NCBI GenBank assembly: GCA_045634005.1
Contig: JAZQZL010000004.1
Coordinates: 1 to 22,499, forward strand
Length of the DNA stretch: 22,499 nt
Direction: 5' to 3'
Origin: Flemingiibacterium sp045634005
GTDB taxonomy: Bacteria; Bacillota; Clostridia; Oscillospirales; CAG-272
The notes below the pieces were generated by a model. It was not told the DNA's origin and ran no database searches. It saw only the letters and a list, made by a program, of their open reading frames with translations. Both the position numbers and the translations under genes were made by a program. Of this stretch, positions 14,780 to 22,048 are shown piece after piece. How positions within the stretch are numbered: position 1 is the stretch's first letter; each line of letters opens with the position of its first letter.

Positions 14780-15701
14780 GCTTCTTCGTATATCCGTTTC
14801 GCCGCATATTCACAGCGGACGTTCAACCAGAGCGATAATGCGCGACGTGTTGATTGCGCTGCTTCCTGCAACTGTTGCAGGTACGGTGATATTCGGCTGG
14901 CGTTCGCTTTTGGTGGTTGCTGTTTGTGTATTGAGCTGTGTTCTTCTTGAAGCGCTGTTCAATCTTATAGTTAAGAAAGAGCAGACGGTCGGTGATTTAA
15001 GCGCGGCACTCACGGGACTTCTTCTGGCGCTCAATCTGCCTGCAAACATTCCGCTTTGGCAGTGCGTGATCGGTTCCGCTTTTGCCATAGTTCTTGTTAA
15101 GTGTATTTTCGGCGGTATTGGCTGTAACGTGGTAAATCCGGCAATCACCGCGAGAGTGTTTATGCTCGTTGCATTCGGCAGTATGGCGATGCCGGCGTTC
15201 CCGACTATAGTTGATACGGTATCGGGCGCAACTCCGCTTACCGAAATGGCAGAGGGCGGCACGCCGAGGATTATGGATCTTTTCCTTGGTACGACGGGCG
15301 GTGCTATCGGTGAAACGTGCGCTCTCGCACTTCTGATCGGTTTCGTATATCTTCTCGTTCGCCGTGTTATCACTTGGCACATTCCCGTGTCGTTCGTCGG
15401 AAGCGTGTTCCTTTTCTCGTTTGCAATGGAAGGCTTTGATCCTTCGCGCGCATTGGCTCTCGTACTCTCGGGCGGACTTTTCATCGGTGCTATCTTTATG
15501 GCGACCGATTACGTTACCTCACCCTCGACGGCGTGGGGCAAGATCATATTCGGTGCCGGTGCAGGACTGTTTACATTCTTTATCCGCTACTTTGGTACTT
15601 ATCCCGAAGGCGTTTCCTTTGCAATACTGTTTATGAATATACTGAACCCGTATATTGAAAAGCTTACCTCACATAAAGTATTTGGAGGTGGTAAAGCGTG
15701 A
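14772..15701 (+). CDS. rnfD: Rnf complex subunit D
   Basis: This 309-residue integral membrane protein matches RnfD/NqrB. It has about nine hydrophobic segments, and the conserved periplasmic-loop motif D148-T-V-S-G-A-T154 carries the Thr that receives covalent FMN from ApbE. Other family landmarks are SVSPHIHSG at the start, GDLSAALTGLLLALNLP and NPAITARVFML. The subunit conducts electrons and helps form the ion channel. It overlaps rnfC by eight bases and rnfG by four. The flavin transferase that would modify it is encoded about 4.5 kb downstream in the same direction. Confidence 0.96.
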   Translation: MDKLLRISVSPHIHSGRSTRAIMRDVLIALLPATVAGTVIFGWRSLLVVAVCVLSCVLLEALFNLIVKKEQTVGDLSAALTGLLLALNLPANIPLWQCVIGSAFAIVLVKCIFGGIGCNVVNPAITARVFMLVAFGSMAMPAFPTIVDTVSGATPLTEMAEGGTPRIMDLFLGTTGGAIGETCALALLIGFVYLLVRRVITWHIPVSFVGSVFLFSFAMEGFDPSRALALVLSGGLFIGAIFMATDYVTSPSTAWGKIIFGAGAGLFTFFIRYFGTYPEGVSFAILFMNILNPYIEKLTSHKVFGGGKA

Positions 15702-16876
15702 AAAAATCCATACAGAGTTTACTCGCACTCGTTTGTATTTGTGCTGTGGTTACCGTAGCGCTTGCGCTGACTAACTCGCTGACAGCACCCATTATTGACA
15801 AAAACGAAAGCGCAAGTGCAAATGCAGCACTTCTTGAGGTGCTCCCCGACGGCGGAGCGTTTGAGGCTCTTGATATCAGCGCTTACACGCTTCCGTCGAC
15901 CGTTACCGAAGCGTACCGTGCCGAAAACGGCGGCTACGTTATGAAGCTCGAAACTACGGGATATGCTTCGGGACTCGTGCTTATGTGCGGCGTAAATGCT
16001 GACAGTAGCGTGAGCGGCGTTGTTTGCCTGTCTTCTGGTGAAACGCTCGGATATGAAAAAACGTACGGTGCTAATTTCATTGGCAAAACCGCCGATGAGG
16101 CAGATGCCATAGACACAGTTTCGGGTGCAACCAAAACCACGGGCGCTATCCGCTCGGCTGTAAAGGACGCACTCAATGCAGCAGTAATTCTCGGCGGTGG
16201 CTCGGTTGATATCCGCACCGAGGAGGAGATACTGAACGATAACCTTTCCGCGGCACTTCCGGCTGCAGAGGGCGCGTTTGAAAAGCACTTCTTCGTTGAG
16301 GTGGTAGAGGGCGTTGACGCTATCTACACTGCTGTAAACGGCGCAGGCTCGGTTTGCGTGATCGGTGAGCAGTTTATCGGCGTTGACGCTGACGGTGCAG
16401 TCGTTAGCGAATGCGATGATGCTACTGCAAGCGTAGCTAAGGCGGCTGTCGAGGTGATCGGCGCAACCGTAACGGAGGATATTGACCTTAGTGCATACGA
16501 GGGACTTCCTTCGCATCTCACGCTCGCAAAACGTACCGAAAGCGGAAACTACGTTCTTGAAATCAAGGGCGCAGGCTACGGAATTACCGGCGGTGACGAT
16601 TATCATCCGGCGTCGGGCGAATATATTATGATTCGCATCTCTATGACTGCTGACGGCAGAATTATCGACTGTCTGACGCTTTCCGAGGAGGAAACCGACG
16701 GAATCGGTTCGGCTTGTGCAGACGAAGCATTCTACGGTCAGTTCGATGGCAAGACCGCTGAAAACTATACCGAGATAGACGCTATAAGCGGCGCAACGCT
16801 TACAACCGACGGCTACAAGAAGGCGATCGGACGCGCATTTGACTCGGTGAAAATTCTTGAGGGAGGAGCAAAGTGA
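15698..16876 (+). CDS. rnfG: Rnf complex subunit G with two FMN-binding domains
   Basis: The start is GTG 15698 in a GTGA overlap with rnfD, with TTGGAGGTGG upstream; the product has 392 residues. A single N-terminal membrane helix (about 6-29) anchors an extracytosolic part. The usual RnfG is about 190-220 residues with one FMN-binding domain. This one has two: the first, about 75-165, ends in D139-T-V-S-G-A-T145; the second, about 275-385, ends in D361-A-I-S-G-A-T367. Both keep the ApbE target Thr, so two covalent FMNs are expected. The linker (about 170-275) looks like a degenerate intermediate domain. It sits in the normal place in rnfCDGEAB, which supports a true RnfG rather than a separate protein. 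Tandem duplication is my inference from the repeated motifs. Confidence 0.92.
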   Translation: MKKSIQSLLALVCICAVVTVALALTNSLTAPIIDKNESASANAALLEVLPDGGAFEALDISAYTLPSTVTEAYRAENGGYVMKLETTGYASGLVLMCGVNADSSVSGVVCLSSGETLGYEKTYGANFIGKTADEADAIDTVSGATKTTGAIRSAVKDALNAAVILGGGSVDIRTEEEILNDNLSAALPAAEGAFEKHFFVEVVEGVDAIYTAVNGAGSVCVIGEQFIGVDADGAVVSECDDATASVAKAAVEVIGATVTEDIDLSAYEGLPSHLTLAKRTESGNYVLEIKGAGYGITGGDDYHPASGEYIMIRISMTADGRIIDCLTLSEEETDGIGSACADEAFYGQFDGKTAENYTEIDAISGATLTTDGYKKAIGRAFDSVKILEGGAK

Positions 16877-17565
16877 TGAATAAAAACAGTAATCTGTCGA
16901 TCTTCGCAAACGGAATACTGAAGGAAAACCCCGTGTTTATTCTAATTCTCGGAACCTGTCCGACTCTCGCAACGACGACAAACGTTTTCGGTGCGTTCGG
17001 TATGGGAATTGCGGCGCTTTTGGTGCTTGTTTGCTCGAACTTCCTCATTTCGCTTCTTCGCAAGGTTATTCCCTCTAACGTTCGTATTCCGTGCTATATC
17101 GTTATTATCGCGGGCTTCGTTACGATAGTGGAGATGATTATACACGCATTTTTGCCGGAGCTTTACAATATGCTTGGCGTGTATCTGGCGCTGATCGTTG
17201 TAAACTGCATCATTCTCGGCAGAGCAGAGATGTTTGCAAGCAAACATACAATAGGTAAGTCCGTGCTTGACGGACTTGGAATGGGTATCGGCTTTACGGC
17301 GGCGCTCTGTGCTATTGCCGTTATTAGAGAGGTGTTCGGCGCGGCAAGCTTTGCAGGCATCGCGATCCCCTTCCTTGAGCCGTACAAGATCGAGTTCCTT
17401 GTAAAGGCTCCCGGCGGTATGGTCGTTTACGGCTTGCTCATCGCGCTCGTTCACGTTATTACGAGCGGCAAGGGACCGAAGAAAAAAACGTTTGGCTGTT
17501 CTGGCTGTCCCGGTGCAGAAATGTGCAATGCAGACGAATGTCAAAGAGTAAAGGAGGAGATATAA
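16873..17565 (+). CDS. rnfE: Rnf complex subunit E with Cys-rich tail
   Basis: The ATG overlaps the rnfG stop (ATGA); a second ATG directly follows, so the start may be 16873 or 16876. The 230-residue protein has six hydrophobic segments, and its NPVFILILGTCPTLATTTN start and IVVNCIILGRAEMFAS region are typical of RnfE/NqrD. The pair RnfA/RnfE is known to hold a membrane-embedded iron-sulfur site. The C-terminus adds C209-x2-C212-x5-C218-x4-C223 after the last helix, a tail longer and richer in Cys than in proteobacterial RnfE. It could bind an extra metal or cluster; that is inference. Confidence 0.95.
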   Translation: MMNKNSNLSIFANGILKENPVFILILGTCPTLATTTNVFGAFGMGIAALLVLVCSNFLISLLRKVIPSNVRIPCYIVIIAGFVTIVEMIIHAFLPELYNMLGVYLALIVVNCIILGRAEMFASKHTIGKSVLDGLGMGIGFTAALCAIAVIREVFGAASFAGIAIPFLEPYKIEFLVKAPGGMVVYGLLIALVHVITSGKGPKKKTFGCSGCPGAEMCNADECQRVKEEI

Positions 17566-17566
17566 C

Positions 17567-18166
17567 GTGGATGTTTTCAAGAGTTTAGCAGTTATACTAT
17601 TATCCTCTGTGCTCATCAACAACTACGTTCTGACGCGCTTCCTTGGAATATGCCCCTTCCTTGGCGTATCCAAAAAGTTAAATCAGGCAATCGGAATGGG
17701 CGTTTCCGTTACGGTCGTTATGCTACTTGCGACGCTTGTGACCTGGCCGATACAGAAGTTTGTACTCGATCGCTTCGGACTCGAGTATATGCAGACTATC
17801 ATATTGATTTTAGTCATCGCGGCACTCGTTCAGATGGTTGAAATAATGCTAAAAAGATTTTCGCCCGCGCTTCATAAGGGCCTTGGCGTGTATTTGCCGC
17901 TCATAACTACAAACTGTGCGGTGTTGGGCGTTTCCATCAACAATATCACGGACGGATTTAATTTCGGTGAGTCCGTTATAAGCTCGCTTGGCTGCGGACT
18001 TGGATTTTTACTTGCGATGATCCTTTTCTCGGGACTTCGCTCGCGCATCGACGAGGCAGAGGTGCCAAAGCCCTTCAAGGGCGTAGCGGTAACTCTTATT
18101 GCCGCATCCTTCATCTCCCTTGCATTTATGGGACTTGCCGGTATCGTTGATAATCTCTTTATGTAA
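17567..18166 (+). CDS. rnfA: Rnf complex subunit A
   Basis: A GTG start with AAGGAGGA nine bases upstream gives 199 residues. Six membrane segments and the family motifs INNYVLTRFLGICPFLGVS, YLPLITTNCAVLGV and GLGFLLAMILFSG mark it as RnfA/NqrE, which forms the membrane Fe-S centre together with RnfE. It starts one base after the rnfE stop. Length is the family norm. Confidence 0.97.
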   Translation: MDVFKSLAVILLSSVLINNYVLTRFLGICPFLGVSKKLNQAIGMGVSVTVVMLLATLVTWPIQKFVLDRFGLEYMQTIILILVIAALVQMVEIMLKRFSPALHKGLGVYLPLITTNCAVLGVSINNITDGFNFGESVISSLGCGLGFLLAMILFSGLRSRIDEAEVPKPFKGVAVTLIAASFISLAFMGLAGIVDNLFM

Positions 18167-18177
18167 GGAGGAAAAGA

Positions 18178-19005
18178 ATGTTACCTGATATATTGACTGC
18201 CCTTCTGGCAGTTGTGGCCGTCAGCTTGATTCTCGGCGTTTTGCTTGCTCTCGTTATAAGCTTCTTCGGCAAGGAAGAGGACGAGAGAGTAAGACAAATC
18301 AGGGAGTGCCTTCCCGGAATCAACTGCGGTGCCTGTGGCTACAAGGGCTGTGACGACTATGCGGTTGGACTTGTTGAGGGAAAGGCTAAGCCTAATCTCT
18401 GCATTCCCGGCGCAAAGGATACCGCTCAGGCGATTGGTGATATACTTGGTATTGAGAGTGTACCCGAGCCAAAGGACGTCGTGGCATTCGTTCACTGTAA
18501 CGGTACTTGCGATGCTGTGATTCATAAGGCTATTTACGACGGAATCAAGACCTGCCGCGCTGCTTCGATGATATACGGCGGCCCTGAAACGTGTAACCAC
18601 GGATGTCTTGGATACGGTGACTGCACGGCGGTATGTCCGTCAAAAACAATTTCCATTACCGACAGAGTGGCAACAATTGACACTCGAGCTTGTATCGGAT
18701 GCGGTGTATGTATCAGCAACTGTCCGCGCAAAATTATATCTATGATACCGCGCGAAATTGCTACTGTCGTACATTGCAGCACCAAGGATAAGGGTGCAGA
18801 AGCCCGCAAGGCTTGCAAGAATGCTTGCATAGGCTGTAAGAAGTGCGAAAAGGCGTGTACTTACGATGCGATCAAGGTTATCGACAACTGTGCGATCATT
18901 GATTACGAAAAGTGCACGGGATGCTGTGATTGCATAAGCGCGTGTCCCACGAAGTGCCTTAAAAGAGCGTTTTCCGATTTGGCAGAGGTAGCGCGCATTA
19001 TATAA
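18178..19005 (+). CDS. rnfB: Rnf complex subunit B, multi-cluster ferredoxin
   Basis: The 275-residue protein has one N-terminal membrane helix (about 4-30) and a cytoplasmic polyferredoxin part. First comes the RnfB-type motif C50xxC53x4C58...C75. Then come C139...C143...C149xxxC153, C172xxC175xxC178xxxC182, C217xxC220xxC223xxxC227 and C246xxC249xxC252xxxC256. So five or six 4Fe-4S clusters are likely. It accepts electrons from reduced ferredoxin and feeds them into the membrane subunits. It closes the operon, 11 bases after rnfA behind AAGGAGGA. The AT-rich hairpin at 19003-19027 overlaps its stop. Confidence 0.97.
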   Translation: MLPDILTALLAVVAVSLILGVLLALVISFFGKEEDERVRQIRECLPGINCGACGYKGCDDYAVGLVEGKAKPNLCIPGAKDTAQAIGDILGIESVPEPKDVVAFVHCNGTCDAVIHKAIYDGIKTCRAASMIYGGPETCNHGCLGYGDCTAVCPSKTISITDRVATIDTRACIGCGVCISNCPRKIISMIPREIATVVHCSTKDKGAEARKACKNACIGCKKCEKACTYDAIKVIDNCAIIDYEKCTGCCDCISACPTKCLKRAFSDLAEVARII

Positions 19006-19044
19006 ATTAGTTTATGCTACTAATTTAAACGATAAAATTTTATC
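19003..19044. promoter_or_regulatory. AT-rich hairpin and 14-bp perfect palindrome upstream of the lipoprotein promoter
   Basis: TAAATTAGT and ACTAATTTA (19003-19011, 19019-19027) form a nine-bp stem over the rnfB stop; it lacks a T run and is a poor terminator. GATAAAATTTTATC (19031-19044) is a perfect palindrome ending eight bases before the -35. The second looks like an operator or UP-element region. Confidence 0.5.
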
Positions 19045-19051
19045 AATCTTC

Positions 19052-19080
19052 TTGACATTTACAAATAGTTATGATATAAT
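19052..19080 (+). promoter_or_regulatory. Consensus promoter of the repeat lipoprotein
   Basis: Perfect TTGACA (19052-19057), 17-base spacer and perfect TATAAT (19075-19080) with extended TGA. This predicts very high transcription separate from the rnf operon. Confidence 0.92.
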
Positions 19081-19127
19081 ATGTTGGTTGTGAAAAATCA
19101 AAAAAATAACATTAAGGAGTTTAAGTC

Positions 19128-20156
19128 ATGAAAAAGTTTTTTAGCATAGTTCTTATTTGTGCAATGGTTCTTTCGCTTGGTCTTCTTTCCGCTTGCGGAC
19201 AGACAAACACTGATACTACTGATACCACCGACGCTACTGATAACGGCGAAGATGATGTGACCCTCAAGCTCGGCCTTGGCGTATACGCAACCGCAAAGGC
19301 AACCGATGCAACCGAGGATAAGGCAGGTCAGGGTCAGGCAACCGCTACTCTCGCAACTGTTCTCGTTGACGCTGACGGCAAGATCGTTAAGGCGTTCATC
19401 GACTGCGCAGACAACAAGGTTTCCTACAATGCAGACGGTACGGCTGTTGTAGCTGATTCCTTCAGCACCAAGTACGAGCAGGGCGATGCTTACAATATGG
19501 TAGCATACGGCGGCGCAGCTCTCGAGTGGTACGCTCAGGCTGACGCATTCTGCACTCTTATCGCAGGCAAGACCATTGATGAGGTTAAGGCTCTTCTCGC
19601 TGAAGACGGCAAGGGAACTGATGACGTTATCAACGCAGGCTGCACCATCACCGTTTCCGATTTCGTATACGCTGTAGAGAAGGCTGTTGCTAACGCTGCT
19701 GATTCTACCGCTACTGCTGCTGATACTCTCAAGATCGGTGTTTACACTGCACAGAGCACCGGTGATGCAACCGAGGACAAAGCAGGCTCCAATCAGGTAG
19801 AGATCACTGCATTTGCTGCTGCAATTGACACAAACGGCAAGATCACCGCAGCAAGCAGCGATTGCCTCCAGGTTAAGTTCACCTTCGACGTAACCGGCGT
19901 TTCTACCTTTGATGCAACCAAGGCGCTCTCCACCAAGAAGGAGCTTGGCGATGCTTACAACATGGTAGCATACGGCGGCGCAGCTCAGGAATGGTACGCT
20001 CAGGCTGCTGCATTTGATGCAGTTTGCGTAGGCAAGACCGTTGAAGAAATCGGCGCACTCGTTCTTGAGGACGGCAAGGGCACCGATGATGTTGTAGCTG
20101 CAGGCTGCACCATTCTCGTTGACGGCTTTGTAAAGGCTGCTTCCAAGCTTGGCTAA
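19128..20156 (+). CDS. Tandem-repeat lipoprotein, candidate flavinylated electron carrier
   Basis: AAGGAG precedes the ATG; the product has 342 residues. A signal peptide ends in the lipobox L20-S-A-C23, so Cys23 should be lipidated. A Thr/Asp-rich linker (25-43) is followed by two homologous repeats, about 46-186 and 200-340. Each contains DATEDKAG, GDAYNMVAYGGAA-EWYAQA, a GKT-[IV]-[DE]-E helix and a DGKGTDDV...AGCTI motif (T173, T328). The ending of each repeat aligns by eye with the D-x-x-SGAT ending of FMN-binding domains, but has AGCT in place of SGAT. Listeria PplA, a two-domain lipoprotein flavinylated by an ApbE-type enzyme, is a functional precedent. The position between rnf and apbE supports a redox role. 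Codon use is strongly biased (GCT, GCA, CTC, AAG), fitting high expression. Function is inferred. Confidence 0.75.
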   Translation: MKKFFSIVLICAMVLSLGLLSACGQTNTDTTDTTDATDNGEDDVTLKLGLGVYATAKATDATEDKAGQGQATATLATVLVDADGKIVKAFIDCADNKVSYNADGTAVVADSFSTKYEQGDAYNMVAYGGAALEWYAQADAFCTLIAGKTIDEVKALLAEDGKGTDDVINAGCTITVSDFVYAVEKAVANAADSTATAADTLKIGVYTAQSTGDATEDKAGSNQVEITAFAAAIDTNGKITAASSDCLQVKFTFDVTGVSTFDATKALSTKKELGDAYNMVAYGGAAQEWYAQAAAFDAVCVGKTVEEIGALVLEDGKGTDDVVAAGCTILVDGFVKAASKLG

Positions 20157-20170
20157 TATTTAAAAAATAA

Positions 20171-20197
20171 AAAAGGGAGGGAAACCTCCCTTTTTTT
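20171..20197 (+). terminator. Terminator after the repeat lipoprotein gene
   Basis: AAAAGGGAGG (20171-20180) and CCTCCCTTTT (20185-20194) form a perfect 10-bp stem with a GAAA loop, and seven T in total follow the GC part. The apbE start is only 17 bases beyond, so apbE may depend on read-through. Confidence 0.92.
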
Positions 20198-20213
20198 AAC
20201 CACGGAGATGCTA

Positions 20214-21266
20214 ATGAAAAAGCAAATTGTGTCCTTGCTGCTGCTTTTGGCGGTAGCTTGTACCGCGCTTTCAGCGTGCGGCGAAAAAACTAAATATTCA
20301 ACATACTCGCTTGATTATTTTGACACCGCAACGACCGTTATCGGATATGCGGATAATAGGGAAGAATTTGATAAGATAAGTGCGGACATACTCACAGAGC
20401 TTGGTGAATACCACCGCCTATTTACGATATACCACCGCTTTGAGGGTCTTGAAAACCTCTGCACCGTAAACTCGCTGGAAAACGGCGAGCATCGTGTGGT
20501 AAGCGTTGATAAGCGTATAATCGACCTGCTTGTTTACTGTAAAGAAATGTATGTCAAAACAGGAGGGCGAGTGAATATCGCTATGGGAAGCGTGCTCTCA
20601 ATTTGGCACGATTACCGCTCGGCGGGACTTGACGAGCCGTGGGTGGCAGAGCTTCCTCCTATGGATAGGCTTACCGAGGCGGCAAAGCACACCAATATTG
20701 ATGATCTTATCATCGACGAGGAAAATTCAACCGTATTTCTGCGCGATCCCAAAATGACGCTTGACGTCGGCGCGATCGCAAAGGGATATGCCGTCGAAAT
20801 GGTGGCAAGAAGCCTTGAAGAACAGGGAATTACAGGCTATGTTCTTAACGTTGGCGGAAACGTCCGTACCATTGGTACGAAGGGAGACGGCGGTATGTGG
20901 GTTGCCGGAATTGAAAATCCCGATGATAATGCCGACGAGCCGTATATCGCATATCTCGAGCTTGCAGGACAGTCGCTTATTACAAGCGGATCGTATCAGC
21001 GCTTCTATACTGTGAACGGCAAGAATTATCATCACATTATTGACTCCGAAACGCTTATGCCCGCCGAAGGATATAGCTCCGTTTCGATCGTATGTCAAAG
21101 CTCAGCAGACGGCGATGCACTCTCTACCGCGCTTTTCTGTATGAGCGTTGAAGAGGGAAAAGCATTACTCGAACAGTTTGACGGCGCTTACGCGCTGTGG
21201 GTGCTCTCCGACGGTACGAAGATATATTCTTACGGGTTTCATGATTATCTTACCGAAATAGAATAA
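20214..21266 (+). CDS. apbE: FAD:protein FMN transferase lipoprotein
   Basis: I prefer ATG 20214, with GGAG six bases upstream, over ATG 20208, which overlaps that site; this gives 350 residues. A signal peptide with lipobox L19-S-A-C22 makes it a membrane-anchored extracytosolic enzyme. ApbE landmarks are DYFDTATTV near the start, LDVGAIAKGYAVEM, VLNVGGNVRTIG, ITSGSYQRFY, HHIIDSETLMPA and SADGDALSTALFCM. The Asp/Thr set of the last motif binds the metal. The enzyme transfers FMN from FAD to Thr in D-x-x-[ST]-G-A-T sites. Obvious substrates here are RnfD (T154) and RnfG (T145, T367), and possibly the preceding lipoprotein. HIID is followed by S instead of the more usual P. No promoter is visible between the preceding terminator and the gene. 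Confidence 0.95.
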   Translation: MKKQIVSLLLLLAVACTALSACGEKTKYSTYSLDYFDTATTVIGYADNREEFDKISADILTELGEYHRLFTIYHRFEGLENLCTVNSLENGEHRVVSVDKRIIDLLVYCKEMYVKTGGRVNIAMGSVLSIWHDYRSAGLDEPWVAELPPMDRLTEAAKHTNIDDLIIDEENSTVFLRDPKMTLDVGAIAKGYAVEMVARSLEEQGITGYVLNVGGNVRTIGTKGDGGMWVAGIENPDDNADEPYIAYLELAGQSLITSGSYQRFYTVNGKNYHHIIDSETLMPAEGYSSVSIVCQSSADGDALSTALFCMSVEEGKALLEQFDGAYALWVLSDGTKIYSYGFHDYLTEIE

Positions 21267-21318
21267 AAAAAGAGGTAACCGCTTAGCGCAAGCCCCATAA
21301 CGAAGTATTTATGTAAGA

Positions 21319-21351
21319 GGCGGTGTGATCGAAAAGATCACACTGCCTTTT
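21319..21351 (+). terminator. Terminator after apbE
   Basis: GGCGGTGTGATC (21319-21330) pairs with GATCACACTGCC (21336-21347) with one G-U pair and a GAAAA loop, followed by four T. It lies about 50 bases after the apbE stop. Confidence 0.82.
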
Positions 21352-21357
21352 GCTATT

Positions 21358-21685
21358 CATACGGCTATCTTTTTGTCTTTGCATATGCCGTGAGTGGCGA
21401 TACAATCGTCCTCTTGAGCAGTAGGCAAATCAATGATGCCGATAGCATTGTAGTAATTTTCAATCTTTTGTTTCCTATGTCCACTGCTCTTGGCGGGGTG
21501 TGGACTATTATTTTGTCAACCAAATCATTAACCATCTGTGCGGCCAGTTCTTGCGTATCGGCGTACTTGCGAACATTGACAAGAAGCTGATTCAGATCCT
21601 TTCTCTGTGTTTCTCCGTTCTCAATTGGATCTTCAAGTTCGGCATTGAGCTCTTTCTGCGCCTGCTCATATTCACTCACAAGCAT
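21358..21685 (-). pseudogene. C-terminal remnant of a large serine recombinase (DUF4368 type), frameshifted
   Basis: The minus-strand frame starting at 21685 reads LVSEYEQAQKELNAELED, then DLNQLLVNVRKYADTQEL, then NDLVDKIIVHTPP. This is the zinc-ribbon-distal, DUF4368-like C-terminal part of TnpX-type serine recombinases. After GNKRLKI the sequence continues in another frame as YYNAIGIIDLPTAQ and ends with TGA at 21358-21360. That is the normal family ending, so a frameshift splits it near 21460. An in-frame TAG lies just upstream of the ATG, and nothing N-terminal follows, so the catalytic domain is missing. It is a dead fragment left by a conjugative or mobilisable transposon. Confidence 0.8.
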
Positions 21686-21784
21686 ATTCTACCATAGGAG
21701 GGTGTTTTTTCAATTGTCTGATTTTAGCGAACTTGTGAAATTGTACATAATGACGGGGTATATTTATTTGCGCAGCAAACCTCC

Positions 21785-21870
21785 GAGCGTTCGTCTTGGG
21801 ACGAAAAAACATCTGCCTTGCCGTTTTTGCTCGTGGATATGGTGCGTTGTTGTACCTGCTCTCACGAGAG
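21785..21870 (+). other. Possible structured element in mobile-element debris
   Basis: TTCGTC-TTGG-GACGAA (21790-21805) is a perfect six-bp hairpin. CTCGTG (21830-21835) and CACGAG (21863-21868) are complementary and enclose GGTGCGTTGTTGTACC. The stretch lies just upstream of a short ORF with a good ribosome binding site. It may be an RNA leader or simply transposon sequence; a plus-strand reading frame (LRSKPPSVRLGTKKHLPC) also covers it. Confidence 0.3.
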
Positions 21871-21879
21871 AGGAAAATA

Positions 21880-21975
21880 ATGAAAACAGATAATAAATTA
21901 ACGAAGAAGCTAACGGAAGTTACATTTTATATAAATTACATAACTATCTCTCGTATGGCTCGATTGGTTTTGTAA
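21880..21975 (+). CDS. Possible 31-aa peptide ORF
   Basis: ATG 21880 follows GAGAGAGGAA by about six bases. The frame encodes a short basic peptide (starts MKTDNKLTKK, ends SRMARLVL) before TAA at 21973. It lies in the debris between the recombinase remnant and the next promoter. No family is recognised, and it may be a truncated gene or transposon-borne small ORF. The remainder of 21686-22013 shows no other gene. Confidence 0.3.
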   Translation: MKTDNKLTKKLTEVTFYINYITISRMARLVL

Positions 21976-22013
21976 GGATTTTTTGATAATTTTAAAAAAT
22001 TTTTCAAAAAGCA

Positions 22014-22042
22014 TTGACAATTCATTTTTTGTAGTGTATAAT
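22014..22042 (+). promoter_or_regulatory. Consensus promoter of the alanine-rich lipoprotein
   Basis: Perfect TTGACA (22014-22019), 17-base spacer and perfect TATAAT (22037-22042). Transcription should begin near 22049, leaving a leader of about 140 bases. Confidence 0.92.
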
Positions 22043-22048
22043 ATGTCA

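Noticed and set aside
14810..15484. Minus-strand frame of 224 codons opposite rnfD
   Set aside because: It is a shadow of rnfD with no recognisable domain.
15719..16909. Minus-strand frame of 396 codons opposite rnfG
   Set aside because: It is a long antisense frame created by codon bias of rnfG; the plus-strand protein has clear FMN motifs and operon overlap.
21645..21893. Plus-strand frame of 82 codons
   Set aside because: It starts inside the recombinase remnant on the other strand and has no ribosome binding site; the later part may be transposon sequence only.
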